From JAEXOD01 sp043805435 (GTDB lineage: Bacteria; Bacteroidota; Ignavibacteria; Ignavibacteriales; Melioribacteraceae), in assembly GCA_043805435.1 (NCBI GenBank), contig JAZDHY010000090.1, positions 1 to 64,000 of the forward strand: a stretch of DNA of 64,000 nt, written 5' to 3'. Under the pieces are notes generated by a model. That model worked only from the letters and a program-made list of their open reading frames with translations, was not told where the DNA came from and did not search any database. The position numbers were made by a program, and so were the translations under genes. Below, piece by piece: positions 8,113-17,039 of the stretch. Numbering within the stretch: the first letter of the stretch is position 1; the number at the start of each line of letters is the position of its first letter.

Positions 8113-9603
8113 ATGAAACCGATACAAGATATTGTTAAAACAAAACCATGGATTGCGTGGTTATTATTTTTTGCCACAGTTATTGTAGTGTTTTTAATAG
8201 GTCTGTTTGCTTCGTCAATAATTGAAAGGCGTGGCGAATCGGAGTATACTTTTCAAATGGTTAGGCCAATTGCAGAATTTGAACCACGCAACGAAGTCTG
8301 GGGTGAAAACTTCCCGCGCGAATACGAGACGTATATGCAGATGTTAGATACAAATTTTGCAAGTAAATATGGCGGAAACAAAAAGATTGATTATTTGGAA
8401 AAATTTCCGGAATTGGTTGTTATGTGGGCAGGTTATCCTTTTTCCAAAGAGTATAATCAAGGGCGCGGTCATGCTTATGCAATACATGATATAAGAACCA
8501 TTTTACGCACAGGGGGAAATAAAAATAGTCCCATGCCGGCTACTTGCTGGACGTGTAAAAGTCCAGATGTACCACGTTTGATGAATAAAATTGGAATTGG
8601 GGAATTTTATAAAGGGAAATGGATGGATAAAGGCGCGGAAATTTCAAATCCTATTGGATGTCAGGATTGTCACGATCCAAAAACTTTGAATTTACGGATT
8701 ACTCGTCCTGCATTAATAGAAGCTTTTGCGCGAAACGGTAAAGATATTAACAAATCAACACGTCAGGAAATGAGAAGTTTGGTTTGCGCTCAATGTCATG
8801 TTGAATATTATTTTAGAAATAAAGAAGATAACTATTTGGTTTTACCTTGGGATAACGGATATAATGCCGAAAAAATGGAAGCTTATTACGATAATATTAA
8901 ATTTAGCGATTGGACACATGCACTTAGTAAAGCCCCAATGTTAAAAGCACAACATCCCGATTATGAATTATTTAGTACAAGTATCCATTACGATAGAGGT
9001 GTCTCGTGCGCTGATTGTCACATTCCTTATAAAAGTGAGGGAGGTGTAAAATTTACCGACCATCATATTCAAAGTCCGCTTAATAATATAGAAAATTCAT
9101 GTAAAGTGTGCCACCGAATAACAACGGAAGAATTAGTACATGATATTTACGAAAGACAGGACAAAATAGAAGAATTACGTAAATTGGCCGAAAAAAGTTT
9201 ATCTGCGGTACATATGGAAGCAAAAATAGCGTGGGATAATGGTGCTACGGAACAGGAAATGGAACCCGTTTTACAGTTAATACGTCATGCACAATGGAGA
9301 TGGGATTGGGTTGCTGCTTCCAATGCCACGGGTTTCCACAGCCCAGCCGAAGCATTGCGCGTGTTGGGCACCTCAATCCAAAAAGCTGAAGAAGCCCGCA
9401 GGTTAGTTGCTTTGGTGCTTGTTAAACATGATGTAAAGTATCCGGTACAGCTTGCAGATATTTCTACAAAAGAAAAAGCACAAAAATTTATTGGCTTAAA
9501 CATGCAGGAATTAATTGCAGATAAACAGGACTTTTTGAATACAACTGTATTAACTTGGGATAAAAAAGCAAAAGAAAGACAAGGTTCGTTGTATAAATAT
9601 TAA
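8113..9603 (+). CDS. nrfA: Ammonia-forming cytochrome c nitrite reductase NrfA
   Basis: 496 residues; a pentaheme enzyme reducing nitrite to ammonium with six electrons. The catalytic heme motif is the Lys-ligated CWTCK at residues 145-149, followed by CQDCH, CAQCH, CADCH and CKVCH. CAQCHVEYYF carries the conserved catalytic Tyr, and QHPDYELF the expected catalytic-His region. A hydrophobic N-terminal helix (about 15-36) acts as signal or anchor; no lipobox is seen. Length is normal for the family. Together with nrfH it gives the cell respiratory or detoxifying nitrite reduction. A terminator follows at 9624-9667. Confidence 0.96.
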   Translation: MKPIQDIVKTKPWIAWLLFFATVIVVFLIGLFASSIIERRGESEYTFQMVRPIAEFEPRNEVWGENFPREYETYMQMLDTNFASKYGGNKKIDYLEKFPELVVMWAGYPFSKEYNQGRGHAYAIHDIRTILRTGGNKNSPMPATCWTCKSPDVPRLMNKIGIGEFYKGKWMDKGAEISNPIGCQDCHDPKTLNLRITRPALIEAFARNGKDINKSTRQEMRSLVCAQCHVEYYFRNKEDNYLVLPWDNGYNAEKMEAYYDNIKFSDWTHALSKAPMLKAQHPDYELFSTSIHYDRGVSCADCHIPYKSEGGVKFTDHHIQSPLNNIENSCKVCHRITTEELVHDIYERQDKIEELRKLAEKSLSAVHMEAKIAWDNGATEQEMEPVLQLIRHAQWRWDWVAASNATGFHSPAEALRVLGTSIQKAEEARRLVALVLVKHDVKYPVQLADISTKEKAQKFIGLNMQELIADKQDFLNTTVLTWDKKAKERQGSLYKY

Positions 9604-9623
9604 AAAATTGGTTTTACAAATTG

Positions 9624-9667
9624 AAGCTGTTTTTGGATTTGATAAATAATTCTAAAAACAGCTTTTT
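9624..9667 (+). terminator. Intrinsic terminator of nrfHA
   Basis: AAGCTGTTTTT (9624-9634) pairs with AAAAACAGCTT (9654-9664), followed by TTTGTTTTT. It sits 20 bp after the nrfA stop. Confidence 0.75.
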
Positions 9668-9670
9668 GTT

Positions 9671-10066
9671 TTTATCGGTTATGTACAAAAAGTAATAATA
9701 AAAAAGGCAGGGGTTTTTTAATAAATCAGCCTTCTATTATAGATCTTAAGCAGGTTAAAGAATCCCGGATTTTGCAATAGCAAGGAATAGAATTGATATT
9801 TTTAACAACTTAAGTCGATAAGTGATACCAAACAGATAACAAAATAGTTTGAAAAACAGTTATTTGTCAATATTGCAATTCGGTTTTTTAATGCAAATAT
9901 TTCTTTGCTTTTAAAGTTAAACAAACAGTATTAAAATTTGGATAAAAATAAAAGAATGCCATTTTGTTAACAAAACAATGTCACCCTTTCAGAGTTTTGC
10001 GTCTATTTTTCTGCTTATGCTACTGTAGCGTCCTGAAATAGGTTGACTTTTTTTAGTTGTTAATAT
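9671..10066. other. Non-coding spacer with repeat debris
   Basis: No gene. It contains TTTTGTTAACAAAA (near 9965), a CCCTTTCAGAGTTTTGCGT stretch (about 9986-10004) that is almost repeated inside the intron RT remnant at about 10090, and the inverted 21-bp match at 10027-10047 to position 116-136. Confidence 0.5.
10027..10047. repeat. 21-bp inverted match to 116-136
   Basis: GTCCTGAAATAGGTTGAC plus three flanking bases is the exact reverse complement of 116-136. After a 6-base gap the similarity resumes beyond it (GCATAAGC on the minus strand here, GCATAAGC at about 137-144 there). It abuts the 3' side of the group II intron RT remnant. Confidence 0.6.
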
Positions 10067-10368
10067 AAAACTACCTGCGATTCCCCATGCCCCTTTCAGA
10101 GTTTTGGCGTACCTGATTGCGTTTTCCTTATTTATGCCATGTTTGATTAACTGGTAATTCCTGGTTTTTACACCTTTTCCTGCTTTTCCAAATACACAAA
10201 CGCATATGACGTCTTATCAATCCGTTTATGTCCTGCATTGTTGCTTTAAATTCGTCAATGCGGTAATAATTCCACCATCCTTGTAAAAGAGGATTCAAGG
10301 CTGCTATTATTTGGAATATGTTTCTTTCGTTCTTTCTTGGCATAAGTACCTTAACTTTGTCCTTTAAC
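10067..10368 (-). pseudogene. Group II intron reverse transcriptase/maturase, C-terminal remnant
   Basis: The minus-strand frame reads LKDKVKVLMPRKNERNIF from the edge of the IS element, then AALNPLLQGWWNYYRI and LIRRHMRLCIWKSRKRCKN: the maturase (GIIM) domain of LtrA-like intron proteins. After a stop at 10128 the family ending continues in another frame as NKEN AIRYAKTLKGAWGIAGS. So the gene is truncated at its 5' side by the IS inverted repeat at 10369 and frameshifted near its 3' end. No reverse transcriptase catalytic part remains in the window, including on the far side of the IS. Confidence 0.8.
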
Positions 10369-12043
10369 TTTTAAACCGTAGCTCCCTCGAATTAGGCAAA
10401 GTATAAAAGCTATAAAATATTATAAAGAAAAGACTTGCATATTAAAAATAATATTATTTATATTGTGTCCAAATAACCACAGGTATTCGTATGAAAAAGT
10501 TTGTTAGAACAAAGAAAATTAACGGCAAAGAATATGAATATGAAATCACTCCATATTATGATCCTGCCACTAAAAAAGTAAAACAACACAGTAAATATTT
10601 GGGAGTCAAAGTTGATGGACAAATTTCTAAAGTGCGTGTCCCAAAGCTGGAAGAAATTATTTCTTATGGTGAATTTTTACCTTTATTAAAAATGATTGAA
10701 GAATATAATCTCGAAAAGTTTTTAACAGATCTATTAGGTGAAGAAGATTCACACGCTGTTTTAACACTTTCAATGTTTAAGTTACTTACGCATCTAGCCT
10801 TCCAAGATACCTCTACCTGGTACAAAAGCAGTTATTTGCTGCAGTTATATGGTGATTTACCTCTAAGTAGTCAAAAAATAAGCAAACTCCTTGAAAAAAT
10901 AGGAAATAAAAATATTAACTACGAACTGTCAAAACATATTATACCTCTACTTTCAAGTAAACATACAATATTCTATGATATTACTTCAATATCTTCATTT
11001 AGTGAAAAATTGCAAATGCTTGAATGGGGTTACAATAGAGATGGTTATGATTTAGCACAAGTTAATTTATCCGTTATGATAGATAAATCAGAAGGCATTC
11101 CCGTATCTTACGAACTATATCCCGGCAGTATAAGCGATGTAAAAACAATACAAAACACAATGAAAAGGATTTGTAAAATAGGAATTACTGACTACACATT
11201 AGTCCTCGATAGAGGATTTTATTCAAATACGAATATAGAAGATTTGATAAACAGTAAGGAAAAATTTATAATAGCTTTGCCGGAAAGATATACAGTCGTT
11301 GATTCGCTATTAAGAGAAAAATCAATAAGTATTACAAATGTTAATAAAGGTGTTTTGTTTGAAAACGAGTTGCTTTTTGTAGAACCGGTAACAATAGATA
11401 CAGGTACTCATCCCTTAAAGGCATATATTTATTATGCACCTCAAAGGGCACAAAAAGAAGAAGATAATTTTTACAAAAGGTTAATACAAAAGCGAAAAAA
11501 AATAGAAGAAATTAAAGATATTACAAAATTAGAAGAAAAGGCAAAAGATATTTTAGGAGAATTATATAAATATTTTAATATAATAATTGAAGGAAAAACA
11601 GTAAAAATAAATATTAACGATGATCTAGTTAAACAAAGAACACAAAAACAAGGAATGTTTATAATTGCTTATAGCGACAATTTTACATGGGATGAAGTAT
11701 TATCGATTTACAGAAGTAAACAATTAATTGAGATGAGTTTTGATATATTAAAAAATGACTTGGATATTTCCACACCTCAAGATCATAAAACTGAGACCTT
11801 AAGAGGATTATTATTTATTTCCTTTATTGCCTTAATTTTTCACATGCGCATATTGAAATTATTGAAGGATAATAAACTACAGGCTGAATTTAGCTTTGAT
11901 AGAGTAATTCTGGAATTGCAAAAATTAAAAATTGTATGTTATGAAAATGGTGATAATATAAAAAATGAAACCACAAAAAAACAACGTGACTTATTAAAAT
12001 TGTGGAACATTGTGACTAATTGATGCGGAGTTGCGGTTCAAAA
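10369..12043 (+). mobile_element. IS1634-like insertion sequence (IS4 superfamily)
   Basis: A single transposase is bounded by imperfect inverted repeats. The left end TTTTAAACCGTAGCTCC (10369-10385) matches the reverse complement of the right end, TTTTGAACCGCAACTCC (12027-12043), at 14 of 17 positions. Element length of 1,675 bp suits the family. No target-site duplication is obvious. The left edge interrupts the group II intron protein, so the IS arrived later or brought a deletion. Confidence 0.8.
10491..12023 (+). CDS. IS1634-family DDE transposase
   Basis: 510 residues, full length for the family, with an intact frame. The N-terminus (VRTKKINGKEYEYEITPYYD) is typical of IS1634 proteins. 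The likely DDE triad is Asp163 in YDITSIS, Asp240 in VLDRGFYS and Glu414 in YRSKQLIEMSFDILK; the last follows the Y-(2)R-(3)E-(6)K signature of the IS4 group. The right inverted repeat starts four bases after the stop codon. The element is probably still active or recently inserted. Confidence 0.9.
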   Translation: MKKFVRTKKINGKEYEYEITPYYDPATKKVKQHSKYLGVKVDGQISKVRVPKLEEIISYGEFLPLLKMIEEYNLEKFLTDLLGEEDSHAVLTLSMFKLLTHLAFQDTSTWYKSSYLLQLYGDLPLSSQKISKLLEKIGNKNINYELSKHIIPLLSSKHTIFYDITSISSFSEKLQMLEWGYNRDGYDLAQVNLSVMIDKSEGIPVSYELYPGSISDVKTIQNTMKRICKIGITDYTLVLDRGFYSNTNIEDLINSKEKFIIALPERYTVVDSLLREKSISITNVNKGVLFENELLFVEPVTIDTGTHPLKAYIYYAPQRAQKEEDNFYKRLIQKRKKIEEIKDITKLEEKAKDILGELYKYFNIIIEGKTVKININDDLVKQRTQKQGMFIIAYSDNFTWDEVLSIYRSKQLIEMSFDILKNDLDISTPQDHKTETLRGLLFISFIALIFHMRILKLLKDNKLQAEFSFDRVILELQKLKIVCYENGDNIKNETTKKQRDLLKLWNIVTN

Positions 12044-12103
12044 ACCCAATGTTTGTGTTCCATGTTTGAAAAAACTTATGTAACCTGAAGCAAAAAACAC
12101 CAA

Positions 12104-13258
12104 TTACTTAAAATTAAGTTTTATATTAACAATTTCGGTTCTGCTGCCGGTTCTAACAGGGGGACCCCAACCTGAAGCACCGCTTGAAACGTAAATATGT
12201 GTATTACCTTTCTTTTTGTAACCCCAGCTTACTTCGTAAACTTTTTGTGTAATATAATTAATTGGCCATAACTGTCCGTGATGTGTATGCCCAGATAACT
12301 GCAAATCAATTCCGGCCAGTTCGGCTTCGTATAGTTGAAATGGCTGGTGATCCATCATAATAATAGGTTTGTTGGTATCAAAACCCTCCAATAATTGACT
12401 TAATGATTTTCTCGGTTTAATTCTGTTACCGCTTCTGTCTTCTCTGCCAACAATAACTATTTGGTTTTTTATAACAACAACACTATCCCTCAACAAAACA
12501 ATACCATGTTCAGTCAAATATTTATCGGCAGCAGCAACACCACCAATAAACTCGTGATTTCCGTTTACTGCATAAATACCGTATTTAGCTTTTATTTTTC
12601 GTAAATTTTCACCCAAATTTCTTCTAATTACGGGTCCCAAATCTTCATCAAAAATATCACCCGGCAGTAATACAATATCGGGGTTAAGCCCGTTAATCAT
12701 ATCCACTAATTTCATAACCCTGCCGTTAGATACAATAGTGCCCATATGTATATCGCTAGCCATTATTATATTAAGTGATTTAATATCTTCGGTGGTTTTG
12801 TTTATTGTTAAATCTAATTGTTTAATTCTGGGATTAGAAAAATTTATGTAACCACCAATTAATGTTGATACAACAATAAGAATTGTTCCGTAAAATAAAT
12901 AAATTTTTGTTTTAACTATATCATTTGTTATAAAATTAGGAAATATATGAACAAAATGATTAATTAAGCGTAAAATATCAATTAAGAAAATAGATAATAT
13001 CATATATAAAATAAAAGCCAGCCAAAATGAACCAACCCAGACTAAAATATCGGAAAAATAAGAAGGATGATAATTTTCCAATATCCTGCCGGCCCAAAAC
13101 GATAAAGATAAAACACCAAAAGTTATTATATAATAAAACTTTAACGGAGTATCGGAGGGTAATGCCTGCAATCCTCTAATAAACATATAAAAATTTACTG
13201 CTAAATAAAGTACAATAACAATTGAAAAAAATACAACAAAATTCCAAGTCATAAACAA
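12104..13258 (-). CDS. Membrane metallophosphoesterase (YkuE/YaeI-like)
   Basis: 384 residues. Four hydrophobic helices fill residues 1-140, then a calcineurin-like phosphoesterase domain with the complete metal set: MASDIHMG (D-x-H), LPGDIFD (GD), NGNHEF (GNHE), MDHQPF and GHTHHGQLWP (GHxH). Such proteins bind two metals and cleave phosphoester bonds in lipids or nucleotides, with the active site near the membrane; relatives include UDP-diacylglucosamine hydrolase-like enzymes. The substrate is not predictable. It stands alone between the IS element and a plus-strand gene. Confidence 0.85.
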   Translation of the reverse strand: MFMTWNFVVFFSIVIVLYLAVNFYMFIRGLQALPSDTPLKFYYIITFGVLSLSFWAGRILENYHPSYFSDILVWVGSFWLAFILYMILSIFLIDILRLINHFVHIFPNFITNDIVKTKIYLFYGTILIVVSTLIGGYINFSNPRIKQLDLTINKTTEDIKSLNIIMASDIHMGTIVSNGRVMKLVDMINGLNPDIVLLPGDIFDEDLGPVIRRNLGENLRKIKAKYGIYAVNGNHEFIGGVAAADKYLTEHGIVLLRDSVVVIKNQIVIVGREDRSGNRIKPRKSLSQLLEGFDTNKPIIMMDHQPFQLYEAELAGIDLQLSGHTHHGQLWPINYITQKVYEVSWGYKKKGNTHIYVSSGASGWGPPVRTGSRTEIVNIKLNFK

Positions 13259-13475
13259 TTCCTAAATTTTACAATATAAACACAAATAATGGATAAGCAA
13301 TTCCAAATTTAATAAAATAATAACTTCTTTTAGACGATAACAAATATAAAAGGTTGTACTAAAACGGCCAATGTAAATATTTTTACACTCAAAAACTTTT
13401 TTGCTTTTTAGTGCGTCTATATAATTGTAAATAAAAAAGTTTTTCTTAATAAAAAGGAAACTAAAAGGGGAAAAA

Positions 13476-13922
13476 ATGAAAAAGCAATTTGTTACAATTC
13501 TTGGTCTTGTCCTTCTATTCGCAGTTAGTATTACGGCTGCAGAAAATTTGAATAAAAAAATTACAAACGAGCAAATTGAAGAAAATTTATTAGTAGGTCT
13601 TCAATCGGATAATCTTGGGTTGCGTGTTAGTTCGGCTTATCTTTTAGGTGAAATTAAACCTTCGGAAAAAGCTATTTTATTATTAATGAAAACGCTGCGT
13701 GACGATCCGGATCCGCGTGCAAAAACAATGGCGGCTTTAACATTAGTTAAATTAGAAGATGAACGTGGTTTATTTTTAGTTCAAAGTCAATGTAAGTTCA
13801 GTCAGGATTGCAAGGTTCGTAAAATGTGCCAGCACCTGTATGCTTCATACCTAAGCAAAAAGCAGGGTGCGCTTAAAGAAACACGCGATACATTATTTGC
13901 TTCAATAACAAATCTTAAATAG
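13476..13922 (+). CDS. Small exported HEAT-like repeat protein
   Basis: 148 residues. It has a clear signal peptide (MKKQFVTILGLVLLFAVSITAA), then two HEAT-like helical pairs: LGLRVSSAYLLGEIKPSEKAI and DPDPRAKTMAALTLVKLEDERG. Two Cys residues in QCKFSQDCKVRKMC could form a disulfide. HEAT repeats mediate protein binding, so a periplasmic adaptor role is possible, but no partner is indicated. The gene is monocistronic with its own terminator (13973-14004). TATAAT at 13420-13425 may belong to its promoter, but no good -35 element is seen. Confidence 0.75.
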   Translation: MKKQFVTILGLVLLFAVSITAAENLNKKITNEQIEENLLVGLQSDNLGLRVSSAYLLGEIKPSEKAILLLMKTLRDDPDPRAKTMAALTLVKLEDERGLFLVQSQCKFSQDCKVRKMCQHLYASYLSKKQGALKETRDTLFASITNLK

Positions 13923-13972
13923 CCCCACCGCAACAACTTTAAAATACAATTGGCATCACCCGTTATGCCGGC

Positions 13973-14004
13973 CCCTTCTTTTCCCCAAAAGAAGGGTTTT
14001 TTTT
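13973..14004 (+). terminator. Strong intrinsic terminator
   Basis: CCCTTCTTTT (13973-13982), loop CCCC, AAAAGAAGGG (13987-13996), then eight T. It ends the HEAT-like gene and lies between converging transcripts. Confidence 0.9.
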
Positions 14005-14007
14005 GTC

Positions 14008-14826
14008 CTATTCCTTTACTCCACCCATCATAATACCTTTAATATAATACTTTTGCAGCACCAAAAAAACCAATATAACAGGAATAATAGTTAAAACAGA
14101 ACCGGCCATCATTAATTCCGGATCTTTGGTGTGTTCTCCCATTAAATTTGCCAATGCAACCGGAAGGGTATACATACTGTTATCGGTTAATACAATAAGA
14201 GGCCATAAAAAGTCGTTCCATGTTCCCAAAAATGAAAATATTGCAAGTGTAACCAAAATTGGCAGACATAAAGGAAGTATAATTTTGTAATAAATCTGCC
14301 AATCGGTAGCTCCGTCAATTCGTGCCGATTCTATCAGACTATCAGGAATTGAAAGGGCGTATTGACGAATCATAAAAATTCCAAATATATTTGCCATTCC
14401 CGGAATAATAATAGCAAAATACGTGTTAATTAAACCCATATATTTTAATAATAAAAACAAAGGCAGCATTGTTACCTGTGACGGAATAATCATTGAACTT
14501 AACAAAATATTAAAAAGTTTATTTTTGCCTTTAAAACGAAGTTTGGCAAAAGCATAACCGGCCATGGAGTTAAAAACAAGCGAAACCAAAGTAACAATAA
14601 CGGCAAGTAATAAACTATTAAAAAAATTAGTGCTTATGTTTAGTCTGTTAAATAAATTTTGATATTGAACAAGCGTAAATTCGTCGGGGAAAAAACTTGG
14701 AGGATAAACGTTTGCTTTTCCGTCAGCCATAAACGAAGCCGAAAGCATCCATACAAAAGGAGCTAATGTAAGAACACCAAAAGCAATTAGTAAAAAATGA
14801 ACAAAATAAGTGCGTAATGATTTCAT
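14008..14826 (-). CDS. Carbohydrate ABC transporter permease (MalG type)
   Basis: 272 residues with six membrane helices, of the binding-protein-dependent permease family. The cytoplasmic EAA loop ESARIDGATDWQIYYKIILP contacts the ATPase. It starts inside the last codons of the MalF-type permease (4-base overlap, 14823-14826), indicating translational coupling. It is the last gene of the 26350-14008 operon. No ABC ATPase is encoded in the window, so a shared MsmK/UgpC-type ATPase elsewhere must energise uptake. Substrate predicted from neighbours: beta-glucan oligosaccharides. Confidence 0.92.
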   Translation of the reverse strand: MKSLRTYFVHFLLIAFGVLTLAPFVWMLSASFMADGKANVYPPSFFPDEFTLVQYQNLFNRLNISTNFFNSLLLAVIVTLVSLVFNSMAGYAFAKLRFKGKNKLFNILLSSMIIPSQVTMLPLFLLLKYMGLINTYFAIIIPGMANIFGIFMIRQYALSIPDSLIESARIDGATDWQIYYKIILPLCLPILVTLAIFSFLGTWNDFLWPLIVLTDNSMYTLPVALANLMGEHTKDPELMMAGSVLTIIPVILVFLVLQKYYIKGIMMGGVKE

Positions 14827-15722
14827 TCTCCCGAACTCCTTTGAATTTTAAATTGAATTAACGTTCCAATTAAAATTATTATAAACAATACAAAAGCAAG
14901 TGCCGCGGAATACCCCATATTCCACCATCTAAAACCTTCTTGATACATATATTGCACAATACTTAAAGTACTGTTTAAAGGCCCACCTTGTGTCATAATA
15001 TATGGCTCGGCAAATAACTGAAAAAATCCTATCATTGTAATAACACTTATAAATATAGTAGTTGGTGCCAGCATAGGCAATGTTATGTATTTAAATTGCT
15101 GCCATGTGTTTGCACCTTCAAGATAAGCGGCTTCGTATAAATGTTCGGGGATATTTTGTAATCCGGCAATAAATATAATCATATTATAACCAAAATTTTT
15201 CCAGACAGCCATAATAACTATTGCAGGCATGGCAAATGTGGGATTTCCAAGCCAATCAATAGAGTCTATTCCGAAAAAACTTAATAAATAATTTAAAATT
15301 CCAAAACGGGGATGATAAATGAACCGCCATACAATTGCCACGGCAATTAATGTGGTTACAACAGGTATAAAATATGTTAATCTAAATAATCCCTTAAATT
15401 TTACCATTTTTGTGTTTAATACAATTGCCGCTAGAAGCGAAACTGCAATGGATAGAGGCCCTGCAAATATTACAAAATAAAATGTATTGCCAAGGGCTTT
15501 CCAAAATAAAGGATCCAAAAAGATTTTAGAGTAGTTTTCAAATCCGATAAAACGAGCGTTTGAAATATCACCGAGAGCGTAAATATCAAAATCGGTAAAA
15601 CTTATTACAAACGCAGCTAAAACAGGTACAAAAAAGAATATAAGAATAGCCGCCAACGCAGGGCCTAAAAAGATATAAGCTGCATTAAAACTAAATTCCG
15701 AAAGTTTCCATTTTAACTTCAT
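14823..15722 (-). CDS. Carbohydrate ABC transporter permease (MalF/UgpA type)
   Basis: 299 residues, six membrane helices. The EAA motif is EAAYLEGANTWQQF. It pairs with the downstream MalG-type permease to form the membrane channel of a sugar importer. Six bases separate it from the solute-binding protein gene. As is usual in CUT1-type systems, the order is binding protein, MalF, MalG. Inner membrane. Confidence 0.92.
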   Translation of the reverse strand: MKLKWKLSEFSFNAAYIFLGPALAAILIFFFVPVLAAFVISFTDFDIYALGDISNARFIGFENYSKIFLDPLFWKALGNTFYFVIFAGPLSIAVSLLAAIVLNTKMVKFKGLFRLTYFIPVVTTLIAVAIVWRFIYHPRFGILNYLLSFFGIDSIDWLGNPTFAMPAIVIMAVWKNFGYNMIIFIAGLQNIPEHLYEAAYLEGANTWQQFKYITLPMLAPTTIFISVITMIGFFQLFAEPYIMTQGGPLNSTLSIVQYMYQEGFRWWNMGYSAALAFVLFIIILIGTLIQFKIQRSSGE

Positions 15723-15728
15723 ATAATT

Positions 15729-16997
15729 TTATTTCCGCTTTGAAAGAATATAACGTCTTTTTTCTAAAATATTATTTACATCCTTATCTAATTTTTTTAA
15801 GGCTTGGTCTATTGTTAAAGTGCCTCTTGATGCAAATTCGGCATATTGCTGAACCTTAGAGAAAGCAATTTGCTCCCATTCGGGAATTTTTGGGGTAGGT
15901 ACCACATTTTCAAACTGTTTAGAAAAGGCCTGCATATTTAAATCGTTTTGAATTAAAGTATCCTGCCATGCACTTTTAACTGCAGGAAGGTCAAAAAGGT
16001 ATTTGTAAAACTCCAGCTGTATTTTTGGCTCGGACAAATATTCAATAAATTTCCATACTTCTTTTTTATGTGTAGATTTTTTATACATTACAATACTGGC
16101 ACCGCCGGCTAATGATAATCCGGGGTATTCACCTTTGTAGCCGGGCATAGGTGCAGTTTTGTATTTGCCTTTTAATTTGCCTACAAATATTTTGTTAAAC
16201 TCAATTATATTCCAAGGTCCCGAGATATACATATTAATATATTTATCTGCAAACGCCTGATAAACATTTGTTACCTGAGAAATACCTATTGGTGATAAGC
16301 CCTCTTTAAAAAACTGCATTAAATATGTAAAACCGATTTTAAATTCTTTTCCGCTAAAATTACCGTACGAATCGTTATTCTTTAAAATATTGCTTCCGGC
16401 TTGTTTACCAAATACAATAAACGGCACCCATTCGTTAGTTGGTATGTAAATAGGGTATTTATTGTTATCGTTTAAAACGGTTTTAACCTTTCGGGCACAA
16501 TCTAATAATTCATCCCACGATTTTGGAGGATTTTTATATCCCGCTTCCTCTAAAACGTCACTTCTGTAAAATAAAATCCGTGTATCAATATACCAAGGCA
16601 CACCATAAATTTTATCCTCAAGGATATTGGTATCCCAAATACCTTTATAATAATTTTCTTTTTTAATGTTTTGACTTTTATTAATATATGGAGTCAAATC
16701 TTCCAAAGCGTTTAAAGCGGCAAATTGCGGTATCCAAGTGTTACCAAGCTGAAAAGCATCGGGTGAGTTATCGCTGGCATAAGCAGTAATAAGTTTTTCT
16801 TGTGCGGCTGTCCAGGGAACCATCTGTACTTTAACTTTAATACCCGGATTTCTTTTTTCAAATTCAGGAATGAGTTTTTGAATATATTCCCCTTCTGCAC
16901 CCATAGCCCAAAAATTAATAACGGTTTGTTTATTATCATTTTTTGAGCAGGAAAAAATAACTAAAATACTTAGTATTAACCAAATTTTTTTACGCAT
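15729..16997 (-). CDS. Extracellular sugar-binding lipoprotein of an ABC importer
   Basis: 422 residues, family 1 solute-binding protein. A lipoprotein signal ends in LVIFSC, with the lipidated Cys at 17. Family features include NFWAMGAEGEYIQKLIPEFE, VPWTAAQEKLITAYASDNSPD, and GVPWYIDTRILFYRSD (the 'P.. .d.r.lyYr.D' block). The mature protein would be tethered to a membrane, capture oligosaccharides and deliver them to the two permeases just downstream. Its place in an operon with a phosphorylase and glycanases suggests linear glucan oligosaccharides as ligand. Confidence 0.92.
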   Translation of the reverse strand: MRKKIWLILSILVIFSCSKNDNKQTVINFWAMGAEGEYIQKLIPEFEKRNPGIKVKVQMVPWTAAQEKLITAYASDNSPDAFQLGNTWIPQFAALNALEDLTPYINKSQNIKKENYYKGIWDTNILEDKIYGVPWYIDTRILFYRSDVLEEAGYKNPPKSWDELLDCARKVKTVLNDNNKYPIYIPTNEWVPFIVFGKQAGSNILKNNDSYGNFSGKEFKIGFTYLMQFFKEGLSPIGISQVTNVYQAFADKYINMYISGPWNIIEFNKIFVGKLKGKYKTAPMPGYKGEYPGLSLAGGASIVMYKKSTHKKEVWKFIEYLSEPKIQLEFYKYLFDLPAVKSAWQDTLIQNDLNMQAFSKQFENVVPTPKIPEWEQIAFSKVQQYAEFASRGTLTIDQALKKLDKDVNNILEKRRYILSKRK

Positions 16998-17039
16998 TAT
17001 TTTGTGTGTTTTAAATTTGTTGTTTTAATTATTAATTAA

